NCBI GenBank assembly: GCA_013360985.1
Contig: JABWAM010000011.1
Span: forward strand, 1 to 20,818
Direction of reading: 5' to 3'
Length of the DNA: 20,818 nucleotides
DNA from: Verrucomicrobiia bacterium
Lineage (GTDB): Bacteria > Verrucomicrobiota > Verrucomicrobiia > JABWAM01
The translations under genes and the position numbers were made by a program. Shown here piece after piece: positions 14,228-20,818 of the stretch. The notes below the pieces were generated by a model. The model was not told the DNA's origin. It saw only the letters and a list, made by a program, of their open reading frames with translations, and made no database searches. The stretch's first letter is position 1; each line of letters begins with the position of its first letter.

Positions 14228-15220
14228 ATGCCTCCACCCCTCACGACCTCTCCCGCGACGCTTGGACTCGCGATCTACGGCGCGAACGGACATCAGATTC
14301 ATCGTCGTCTCGCGAACCATCCGCGCGCGCGCCTGGTCGCTTTCGCGGAGTTTCCGGAAGCGGCGCTTCCGGAAAGCTTGCGCGGCGACCGCGCGATTCG
14401 CCGCGCGGCGTCGCTCGACGAGATCCTCCGCGACGATCGCGTGGAGATGGTCTCCCTCTGCTCGCCGCGGCGCGGCGACCAGGCGCGCGACGCGATCCGC
14501 TGCCTCGATGCGGGCCGCCACGTCTACGCGGAAAAACCGTGCGCGCGGTCCCTTCGCGATCTCGAGGAGATCCTGCAGGCTGCGGAGAAGGCGAAGCGAA
14601 AGTTCCACGAAATGGCGGGGAGCGCGTTCATCCAGCCGTGGCGTGAAATGCGGCGCCTTATCCGCGACGGAACGATCGGCGAAGTCATCCAGGTTGTCGT
14701 CCAGAAATCGTATCCCTATCGCGACACGCGCCCCGGCGACGAAGCGGTGGATGGCGGGCTCACCCTACAGGCGGGCATTCACGCGCTGCGTTTCGTCGAA
14801 CACGTCGCGGGCGTTCGCGTCGCGAAGGCCGAGTGCATCGAGACGCGACTCGGAAGCAAGCGGCGGGACGACCTGCGCATCGCCTCCTCGCTGCTCCTTC
14901 ATCTCGCGAACGGCGGCGTGGGAACGATCACCCTCAACTACCTGAATCCGCCGAAGTTCCCCACCTGGGGCAACGAAACGCTCCGCGTTTTCGGCGAGAA
15001 AGGTTTTCTCGAGGCCGTGGACGGAGGCGCGCGCACCCGCCTGGTCCTCAAGGATCGAGACATCTCTCCGATCCCGCTCACGGAGCCCGACACCGACTAT
15101 CTCGACTTCGTCGTCGAAGAAATCCTCGACGGAAAACCGATGCCGCTTCGCCTCGACGAAGAGCTGCATCCGCTGCGCGTTCTGCTCCGCGCCAAGGCCG
15201 CCGCTCGGCTCGCCGAGTAG
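14228..15220 (+). CDS. Divergent Gfo/Idh/MocA-family oxidoreductase
   Basis: This 330-residue protein has the two-domain layout of the Gfo/Idh/MocA family. It has an N-terminal Rossmann domain, VYAEKPCARSLRDLEEIL (99-116) with the EKP motif (102-104), and a C-terminal domain containing DGGLTLQAGIHALRFVEHVA (175-194). Two positions are unusual. The dinucleotide loop reads YGANGHQIHRRL (17-28) instead of GxGxxG. In the active-site helix the usual H-x2-D becomes H185-x2-R188. It may be a sugar or amino-sugar dehydrogenase with altered chemistry, or a non-catalytic relative. It is divergent from panD and ends 17 bases from the tail of the convergent aminotransferase gene. No neighbour indicates the substrate. 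The ATG at 14228 has no Shine-Dalgarno sequence; the first 10 residues before the Rossmann strand are low-complexity, so a later start is possible. Confidence 0.82.
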   Translation: MPPPLTTSPATLGLAIYGANGHQIHRRLANHPRARLVAFAEFPEAALPESLRGDRAIRRAASLDEILRDDRVEMVSLCSPRRGDQARDAIRCLDAGRHVYAEKPCARSLRDLEEILQAAEKAKRKFHEMAGSAFIQPWREMRRLIRDGTIGEVIQVVVQKSYPYRDTRPGDEAVDGGLTLQAGIHALRFVEHVAGVRVAKAECIETRLGSKRRDDLRIASSLLLHLANGGVGTITLNYLNPPKFPTWGNETLRVFGEKGFLEAVDGGARTRLVLKDRDISPIPLTEPDTDYLDFVVEEILDGKPMPLRLDEELHPLRVLLRAKAAARLAE

Positions 15221-15237
15221 CCGCCCGCGGACACCGG

Positions 15238-16074
15238 TCAACTCTTGCCGACGAAATCGCGGTAGGCGGCGTGCAGGCGGCGCGTCATCGGCCCCGGCCG
15301 GCCATCGCCGATCCGCTGGCGATCCACGCGACGGACGGGAATGATCTCCCGGTTGCTCGACGTGATGAAGGCCTCGCGCGCGCGGCGCAAATCGGCCGGG
15401 CGAATCGGACGGCGCGCGATGCGAATCCGCAGGGCGCGCGCGAGATCAAGGACGCAGCCGGCGGTGACGCCGGCGAGCACATCCTTTTGCGGCGTAATCA
15501 GCCGCTGGCCGGGAAGAACAACGAAGAGGTTGAAGGTGCTGCCTTCGAGCAGGTCGCCGTTGTCGCGCGCGTAGACGATCTCGTGAAACCCGCGTTTCAC
15601 GGCCCGCATGGTGCCCCAGACCGCGGCAAAATAGTTCGTGGTCTTCATCTCCGGATATGCGCGCTCGAAGGGGATGCTCATCAGGGCGATCCCTTTCGCA
15701 TACTGATGCTTGGGGAACGCGGGAAGCGGGTCCATCATGACCGCGAACGTGGGGCGTCCGCTCGGAATCAGCTTCGGCGATGCCCCTCCCGTCAGGAGGA
15801 GGCGAATGAGGGCTTCAGGGAAACAGTTGCACCGAAGGAGGCGTTGGATAATCCGCGCGATTTCGGCGCGGGAATAGGGGCACGCCAATCCGACGCGGCG
15901 CGCCTCCCCGAGGAGGCGATCGAGATGGCGATCGAGAAGGAACGGCTTGCGCCCATAAGTGCGGAGCGACTCGAAAAGCGCGAAGCCGCGCAGGATGGCG
16001 AGATCCGCGATCGGCAGGCGCGCCGCCGAGGCGCGCACCGTGCGTCCGTCGAGGAAATACACCGGTTCGCGCAT
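15238..16074 (-). CDS. Class IV pyridoxal-phosphate aminotransferase
   Basis: This is a 278-residue fold-type IV PLP enzyme, the group that includes branched-chain aminotransferase (IlvE), D-amino-acid aminotransferase and aminodeoxychorismate lyase (PabC). The start YFLDGRTVRASAARLPIADL (6-25) and GFALFESLRTY (30-40) are typical. The PLP lysine is K144 in EMKTTNYFAA, E177 in LLEGSTFNLFVV binds the pyridine nitrogen, and GVT (202-204) binds the phosphate. AFITSSNREIIPVRRVD matches the late signature. The compact length and the EGSTFNLF form lean towards the D-amino-acid/PabC side rather than IlvE, but substrate cannot be fixed by eye. The frame is open to 16350; the ATG at 16074 is chosen because the family homology starts there. 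It follows the metG stop codon by seven bases, so the two are co-transcribed. Confidence 0.88.
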   Translation of the reverse strand: MREPVYFLDGRTVRASAARLPIADLAILRGFALFESLRTYGRKPFLLDRHLDRLLGEARRVGLACPYSRAEIARIIQRLLRCNCFPEALIRLLLTGGASPKLIPSGRPTFAVMMDPLPAFPKHQYAKGIALMSIPFERAYPEMKTTNYFAAVWGTMRAVKRGFHEIVYARDNGDLLEGSTFNLFVVLPGQRLITPQKDVLAGVTAGCVLDLARALRIRIARRPIRPADLRRAREAFITSSNREIIPVRRVDRQRIGDGRPGPMTRRLHAAYRDFVGKS

Positions 16075-16081
16075 CGCGGAC

Positions 16082-17626
16082 TCAGGACGCGGTTTTCCTG
16101 TCGGCGGCGACGCGCGGAAAGAGCGGCACGGGGCGTCCGAGCGCATGGCCCGCCGCGACAGGATTCCTCCATCGCTCGTCCGAGCAAGGAAACCCGGACA
16201 GGTTGAGTTGCGCGGCGATCTTCGCCGCCGTCTCCGGCATGAACGGCTCGAGGAGGCTGCCGAGCAAAGCCGCCGTTTCAACAAGTCGCGCGAGGACGCC
16301 GTCGAGGCGCGCGGAGGCGGCAGGATCCTTCGCGAGTTTCCACGGGGCATTCTCGTCCACGTAACGATTCGCGCGCGCGACGAGGCGCCAGACCGCTTCG
16401 AGGGCGCGCCCGTATTCGATCTCCGGCATGAAATCCCGGTGATACTCGCCGCGCACCTCCGTCGTCACGCGGGCCAGGTCCTCATCGGAGGGCGTCCCTC
16501 CGTCTTTCGCGGCGGGGACCGCACCGCCGCGATAGCGATGGACCATCGAGATCGCGCGGTTCACGAGGTTGCCGAGGTCGTTGGCCAGATCGGCGTTGAA
16601 CCGCGCGAGAAAACGTTCCTCGGTGAAGTCCGTGTCGTTGGCGAGGAGGAGCTCGCGGCAGATGAAGTAGCGAAAGGCGTCCGCCCCAAAGCGCGCGAGA
16701 TAGTCGTGCGGGTTGACCACGTTCCCCAGCGTCTTGCTCATCTTGTCGCGCCCCATGAGCCACCAGCCGTGGGCGAGGATGCGCCGGGGCTGCTCCAGAC
16801 CCGCGGCGTGCAGCATCGTCGGCCAGTAGATCCCGTGCGGAACGAGGATGTCTTTGGCGATCAGGTGGCAATCCGCCGGCCACCACTCCTCAAATCGCGC
16901 CTCGCCGTGTCCGGGCGCGCTGATGTAGTTCACGAGCGCGTCGAACCAGACGTAGGTGACGTACGCAGGATCGAAGGGCAGCGGGATCCCCCAGGCGAGA
17001 CGACGGGCGGGCCGCGAGATGCAGAGGTCTTCGATCGGTTGATCGAGGAGCGCGAGGAGATGGTTGCGGCGGTTTTCAGGGCGGATCCACCGCGGATCGG
17101 CGCGGAGGCGCTCGCGGAGCCAGTCTTGATGCGCGCTCATCCGGAAGAACCAATTTTCCTCCTCGATTTCGACGACCTCGCCGAAGTGCGACGGCCACTT
17201 CCCGTCCACCATCTCCTTTTCCGTCACGAATTGTTCGGCGGATTGGCTGTACCATCCGCGATACGGTTTGCGGTAAAGCTGGCCCGCGTCGTGAAGTTTT
17301 TGCAGGATGGCCTGGACGGCCTTCTGATGGCGCGGTTCCGTCGTCCGAATGAAGTCGTCGCTTTGGATGTTGAGCGCCTTCCAAAGGCTCTGGAAATGGG
17401 CCGCCATCTCGTCGCAGTGCGCGAGCGGCGAAAGGCCGCGCTTTTGGGCCGCCTGCTGGACCTTGAGCCCATGCTCGTCGAGGCCCGTCAGAAAAAAAAC
17501 CTTCTCCCCGCGCTGGCGGCGATAGCGCGCCTGCACGTCGGCCCAGATCGTCGTCGAGGCATGTCCGAGGTGCGGACGATCGTTCACGTAATAGATCGGG
17601 GTCGTGATGTAAAATCCCTTGGCCAT
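16082..17626 (-). CDS. metG: Methionyl-tRNA synthetase, zinc-free type
   Basis: MetG charges tRNA-Met and initiator tRNA with methionine. The 514-residue protein is a class I synthetase with the HIGH equivalent HLGH (19-22) and KMSKT (295-299). TGLDEHGLKVQQAA (47-60) and AHGWWLMGRDKMSK (285-298) are highly conserved. The connective peptide region reads GWYSQSAEQFVTEKEM (124-139); the cysteines that bind zinc in other subtypes are absent, as in the Bacillus and Thermus-like group. An anticodon-binding helical domain follows (PWKLAKDP is visible). There is no C-terminal EMAP-II-like tRNA-binding domain. The frame opens further at 17665, but MAKGFYITTPIYYVN is the standard N-terminus, so the ATG at 17626 is chosen. 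It lies 175 bases after korB and seven bases before the aminotransferase. Confidence 0.96.
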   Translation of the reverse strand: MAKGFYITTPIYYVNDRPHLGHASTTIWADVQARYRRQRGEKVFFLTGLDEHGLKVQQAAQKRGLSPLAHCDEMAAHFQSLWKALNIQSDDFIRTTEPRHQKAVQAILQKLHDAGQLYRKPYRGWYSQSAEQFVTEKEMVDGKWPSHFGEVVEIEEENWFFRMSAHQDWLRERLRADPRWIRPENRRNHLLALLDQPIEDLCISRPARRLAWGIPLPFDPAYVTYVWFDALVNYISAPGHGEARFEEWWPADCHLIAKDILVPHGIYWPTMLHAAGLEQPRRILAHGWWLMGRDKMSKTLGNVVNPHDYLARFGADAFRYFICRELLLANDTDFTEERFLARFNADLANDLGNLVNRAISMVHRYRGGAVPAAKDGGTPSDEDLARVTTEVRGEYHRDFMPEIEYGRALEAVWRLVARANRYVDENAPWKLAKDPAASARLDGVLARLVETAALLGSLLEPFMPETAAKIAAQLNLSGFPCSDERWRNPVAAGHALGRPVPLFPRVAADRKTAS

Positions 17627-17801
17627 GCGCAACGGGATGTCAGCACGCGCCTGCCGCCAATGCAATCGTGGAGCCCGTTCGCGAACCCACTCGCGTCACG
17701 GAGCGAAAGGCTGAAAGGCGCCGCGCATGCGCGCCGGCCGGCGTTCCGCGGACGGCCCCTGCGCGAGAGGAATCGAGACCGCCTTCCGCCACGCGCGCGG
17801 A
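17627..17801. other. 175-base spacer between korB and metG
   Basis: No gene is seen. The stretch contains GC-rich palindromes, for example GTTCGCGAAC and, on the minus strand, GGCGC/GCGCC followed by TTTC. The latter could be a weak terminator after korB. No T-box or other leader that would regulate metG was recognised. Confidence 0.35.
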
Positions 17802-18701
17802 TCAGAGCAACGACTTGCGGATCGCCTCGGCTTTTGCGGGCGGCACGCGGACCTCGCGGTAGGCGAGCGGGCCGCCTTCGGCGAGAATCGGCTCGGACTC
17901 CTCGAGCGAGGGAAGATCGTCGCGCTTCCAGAAAAGTCCGATCGGGATTTCGTCGCCCCACTGGTAGCCGCGCTCCATCGCCGCGTGAAAATCGGTCGGA
18001 TCGTGGCCGAGGTCTTCCAGCATTTTGATCCGCTTGTTGAACCACACGTAGGTGTTGTCCTTGTTGAACGTCACGCACGGGCTGAAGACGTCCACAAGGG
18101 CGAACCCCTTGTGCTGGATCGCGCCCTTGATGAGGCTCACGAGGTGTTTCTGTTTGGCGCTGTAGCCGCGGGCAACGTAGGTGGCCCCCGCAACGATCGC
18201 GAGAGGCACCGGCATGATCGGACTTTCGACGTTCCCAAACGGGGTGCTCTTCGTCTTCATCCCCTTCACGCTCGTCGGAGAAGTCTGGCCCGTCGTCAAC
18301 CCGTAGATCTGATTGTCCATCACGATGTAGGTGAGGTTGATGTTTCGCCGCGCGGTGTGCAGGAAGTGCGCGCTCCCGATGCCGTATCCGTCGCCGTCGC
18401 CGCCGACGGCGATGACCGTCACTTCATGATTCGCCAGGCGCAGGCCGGCTGAAACCGGAAGGGGGCGCCCGTGCAGGGTGTGCATCCCGTAGCAGTTGAT
18501 GTAGCCGGGGAGGTTCGAGGAGCAGCCGATCCCGCTCACTACGGCCACGTGGTGCGGCGCGAGATTCAGTTCGCCCAACGCGGTCTGGAGCGCCGCAAGC
18601 ACGCTGAAATCTCCGCAACCGGGACACCAGTCGGGATGAATCCGATGTTTAAAGTCTTTGGTGGTTGTCGGGGCGGAGGCGGGAGTCGGGGCGGCGCTCA
18701 T
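17802..18701 (-). CDS. korB: 2-oxoacid:ferredoxin oxidoreductase, beta (TPP-binding) subunit
   Basis: This is the thiamine-diphosphate subunit of a 2-oxoacid:ferredoxin oxidoreductase, most likely for 2-oxoglutarate. With the alpha-gamma subunit it converts 2-oxoacid and CoA to acyl-CoA and CO2 while reducing ferredoxin. It has 299 residues. GGDGDGYGIG (100-109) followed by N130 is the TPP-binding motif. Cysteines C26 and C29 (WCPGCGDF), C60 (GIGCSSN) and C209 (SPCVTFN) have the spacing of the [4Fe-4S] cluster ligands of this family. NQIYGLTTGQTSPTS (130-144) is a hallmark. The ATG at 18701 is chosen over the longer open frame because homology starts shortly after an alanine/threonine-rich leader. 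It is preceded by the alpha subunit gene, 52 bases upstream. Confidence 0.93.
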   Translation of the reverse strand: MSAAPTPASAPTTTKDFKHRIHPDWCPGCGDFSVLAALQTALGELNLAPHHVAVVSGIGCSSNLPGYINCYGMHTLHGRPLPVSAGLRLANHEVTVIAVGGDGDGYGIGSAHFLHTARRNINLTYIVMDNQIYGLTTGQTSPTSVKGMKTKSTPFGNVESPIMPVPLAIVAGATYVARGYSAKQKHLVSLIKGAIQHKGFALVDVFSPCVTFNKDNTYVWFNKRIKMLEDLGHDPTDFHAAMERGYQWGDEIPIGLFWKRDDLPSLEESEPILAEGGPLAYREVRVPPAKAEAIRKSLL

Positions 18702-18753
18702 CGAAGAAGTAGGATCGAGGGTCGAGAAAGGGTGAGAGGGTTGCGTTCGCGCG

Positions 18754-20556
18754 TCACACGGTGATCTCGTGGACCGGCACGGAGAGGGTCGTCTTCCCCG
18801 CAAGTTGCTCCTTCACCGCCGCGACGAGGTGATGCGGCATAAAGGGTTCGCCGTCGTATTTTCGGATATGGCCGTGCGCGGCGAAACCGGTCTCGGAACG
18901 CAGATAGCGGGCGAACTGCCCGCTGATGCTGTTTTCGACGATGATCACGCGTTTCGCCTTGGAAAGGACTTCCATAATTTCCTTGGTGTGAAAGGGAACC
19001 AACCATTTGACATGGAGATGGTTCACTCGGAGGCCTTCCTCGCGCTCCAGCTTCGCGATCGCTTCGCGGATCACGCCGAGGGTCGACCCCCATCCGACGA
19101 GAGTCGCCTCGGCGTGGGCGGGACCGAACAGTTGGGGAGGAGTGATCGCCTTGAGCATCCCGTCCATTTTGCGCATGCGTTTCTCGTGCATCGCGCGGCG
19201 CTTCGCGGGATTCGTGAACTCGTCGCTGATCAGCACGCCGTCCTCGTCGTGCTCGTCGCTCGCGACGACGTGGAGGTGGCCGGGCGTGCCGGGCACCGCG
19301 CGCGGCGAGACGCCGCTCGCGGTGATCTTATAGCGCAGATAGGCGCGATCGTTCGACCCGCTCGCGGCGGACGGCATCGCGGGCGCGTCCTTCGGAAAGA
19401 TGATCGGCCCGCGCTCGATGGGCTGATCGAACTTCAGCGCGGCGGGATCTACGCTCGCCGTACCCTCCGAAACGAGGAGGTCGCTGAGGATGATGCCGGG
19501 GCAGTGGAATTTCTCGACGAGATTGAAAAGCTCGGGCACGGTGTCGAACGCGTCCTGCGCGCTGGAGACCGACACGATCGCGCGCGGATAATCGCCCTGC
19601 CCCGCGCCGAGCGCCTGCCAAAGGTCCCCCTGCTCCGTCTTGGTCGGCACGCCCGTGGCGGGCCCGGCCCGCTGCACATTGATCCCGACGACGGGGATCT
19701 CCATCATCGCCGCCGCGCCGAAGGCCTCCGTCATCAGCGCAAACCCGCCTCCCGACGTCGCGCACATCGCGCGGCAACCGGCATGCGCGGCGCCGATGAG
19801 CATGTTGGCCACGCTGATCTCGTCCTCCATCTGGCGCACCATGATCCCCAACTCGCGCGCATACTTTGCGAACCAGACGAGCACGCCCGTGGCGGGGCTC
19901 ATGGGATAGGCGATATAGAATTTTACACCCGCGGCCGCGCCGCCCATCGCGAGGGCTTCGTTGCCGGTGATCACCCCGAAACGGCGCCCCGTTTTCGGCA
20001 GCGGTTTCGGCCACGGCGTGAAATGCTCTCCCGCGTAATCGTAGCCGCCCTTGGCCGCATGGACGTTCTCGGCGATCACGGCGTCGCCCTTCTTCCTAAA
20101 CTGCACGGTGAGGATCTCCTCGAGAAAGGAGAACTCGATCCCGAGCATGCGGAGCACGGCCCCGAGCGCCACGGTGTTCGCCAAGAGGCGGTTCGGCGTG
20201 ATGGCCTTGCTGGGAATCGGACAGAGTTGGACGCCCTCGGCCGGCGTCCCCGGCCGGATCTTCTCCGTGTCGAACAGCACCGAACTGCCCGCCTTCATGA
20301 TCCGAAGGTGGCGATCCATCGTGTCCTGGTTCAGACAGAGAAGCGCATCCACGCGGTCTCCGTGGGTGAGCACTTCGCTTTCGCTTGTGCGAAGGGTAAG
20401 GAACGTGTGGCCGCCTCGGATGATGGATTGATAGGAGTTGTAGGCGACAAAATGCAGACCGCGGCGGGCGAAAATGCGCGCGAGGACGTTCCCCGATGTC
20501 GCGATCCCCTGCCCGTTCTCGCCGCCGATCCCGATGATGAAATCTTCCTGTGACAT
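18754..20556 (-). CDS. korA: 2-oxoacid:ferredoxin oxidoreductase, fused gamma-alpha subunit
   Basis: This 600-residue protein is the partner of the TPP subunit downstream. The N-terminal gamma domain (about 1-185) contains GIGGENGQGIATSGNVLA (9-26) and AYNSYQSIIRGGHTFLTLRT (38-57), typical of the CoA-proximal gamma subunit. The alpha domain (about 190-590) contains GNEALAMGGAAAGVKFYIAY (198-217), PMSPATG (218-224), CATSGGGFALMTEAFG (265-280) and QRAGPATGVPTKTEQGDLWQ (295-314). This gamma-alpha fusion is the KorA type known from aerobic and anaerobic bacteria. No separate ferredoxin-like delta subunit is present. The start MSQEDFIIGIGG at 20556 is chosen over the longer open frame because homology begins there; MLASMSQED, two codons upstream, is an alternative. 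It is the first gene of the korA-korB(-metG) run. Confidence 0.94.
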   Translation of the reverse strand: MSQEDFIIGIGGENGQGIATSGNVLARIFARRGLHFVAYNSYQSIIRGGHTFLTLRTSESEVLTHGDRVDALLCLNQDTMDRHLRIMKAGSSVLFDTEKIRPGTPAEGVQLCPIPSKAITPNRLLANTVALGAVLRMLGIEFSFLEEILTVQFRKKGDAVIAENVHAAKGGYDYAGEHFTPWPKPLPKTGRRFGVITGNEALAMGGAAAGVKFYIAYPMSPATGVLVWFAKYARELGIMVRQMEDEISVANMLIGAAHAGCRAMCATSGGGFALMTEAFGAAAMMEIPVVGINVQRAGPATGVPTKTEQGDLWQALGAGQGDYPRAIVSVSSAQDAFDTVPELFNLVEKFHCPGIILSDLLVSEGTASVDPAALKFDQPIERGPIIFPKDAPAMPSAASGSNDRAYLRYKITASGVSPRAVPGTPGHLHVVASDEHDEDGVLISDEFTNPAKRRAMHEKRMRKMDGMLKAITPPQLFGPAHAEATLVGWGSTLGVIREAIAKLEREEGLRVNHLHVKWLVPFHTKEIMEVLSKAKRVIIVENSISGQFARYLRSETGFAAHGHIRKYDGEPFMPHHLVAAVKEQLAGKTTLSVPVHEITV

Positions 20557-20564
20557 GGACGCCA

Positions 20565-20592
20565 ACATTACTCGATCGCGACCAGTTCGCAA
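20565..20592 (-). promoter_or_regulatory. Candidate korA promoter
   Basis: On the minus strand TTGCGA (20587-20592) and TAATGT (20565-20570) are separated by 16 bases. The -10 box ends only eight bases before the chosen korA ATG, so the transcript would be nearly leaderless. The match is moderate at -35 and weak at -10. Confidence 0.3.
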
Positions 20593-20686
20593 GCGCCCAA
20601 ATCCCCGCGTCAGGCGTGGAGGAGTCCATTCTCGGTCGAGGAACATGCGACGCCCTCGCAACATTTTGGACTTAAACTGCTGCCGT

Positions 20687-20783
20687 GGCTCGGCCGGCGG
20701 CCTCGCCCTACCTCGCTTTGCGAAAGAGCGGATTTTCTTCAAGCGCGAACCGCGGAAGGTAGGGCGAGGCCGCCGGCCGAGCC
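20687..20783. repeat. 27-bp perfect inverted repeat made of two REP-like palindromic units
   Basis: The left arm (20687-20713) and right arm (20757-20783) are exact reverse complements, separated by 43 bases. Each arm is itself an imperfect palindrome: an outer GGC/GCC stem, a TC/TC mismatch, then a GGCCG/CGGCC inner stem. The adjoining CCTACC/GGTAGG ends point towards the centre. The loop has a small internal CGCTTT/AAAGAGCG hairpin. The element lies about 130 bases upstream of korA and encodes nothing. The arrangement resembles paired REP units (BIME). Confidence 0.8.
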
Positions 20784-20818
20784 GTCACACCTTTCTTGTG
20801 CGAAGTCTGGAATCTCGG

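Noticed and set aside
18769..20553. 594-codon plus-strand frame opposite korA
   Set aside because: It is an antisense shadow of korA, rich in His, Arg, Asp and Gly with no recognisable domain.
1..20818. CRISPR array, defence island or prophage
   Set aside because: No spaced direct repeats and no Cas, nuclease-helicase, integrase or phage structural genes were found; the genes are ordinary chromosomal ones.

Overview
The window is GC-rich bacterial chromosome, densely packed with housekeeping genes on both strands. No rRNA, tRNA, CRISPR array, integrase or transposase was recognised. The gene set points to a Gram-negative bacterium with type IV pili: PilM, a long SecA with an extended substrate-binding region and a zinc-binding tail, type III pantothenate kinase, and a ferredoxin-linked 2-oxoacid oxidoreductase. 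The SecA layout, its RGRCARQGDPG sequence and the scarcity of Shine-Dalgarno sequences fit the PVC group, and Verrucomicrobiota is my best guess. That assignment is inference without a search.

Layout from left to right. Positions 1-1301 (minus strand) hold a small Phd/YefM-type antitoxin gene followed by pilM, which runs off the left edge. Positions 1302-1961 are a 660-base non-coding stretch with many inverted repeats. Positions 1962-8917 (plus strand) hold a Gfo/Idh/MocA oxidoreductase, a small membrane-anchored hypothetical protein, secA, birA and coaX. Positions 8961-14127 (minus strand) form a tight operon read panD, thrB, secreted hypothetical protein, recJ, rnd; its members overlap or are separated by only a few bases. 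Position 14228 starts a divergent second Gfo/Idh/MocA gene that ends at 15220. Positions 15238-20556 (minus strand) hold korA, korB, metG and a class IV aminotransferase. The last 262 bases are non-coding and carry a perfect 27-base inverted repeat.

Functional links. PanD makes beta-alanine for pantothenate and CoaX phosphorylates pantothenate, so two coenzyme A steps lie within 6 kb. BirA, next to CoaX, attaches biotin. KorAB oxidises a 2-oxoacid (probably 2-oxoglutarate) with CoA and ferredoxin. RecJ and RNase D are nucleases for DNA repair and RNA processing. ThrB, MetG and the aminotransferase belong to amino-acid metabolism and translation.

The most unusual signal is non-coding. A REP-like palindrome with a characteristic TC/TC mismatch lies in the left intergenic region and occurs twice, in inverted orientation, at the right edge. 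This suggests a dispersed palindromic repeat family. I found no clear new defence or mobile system.
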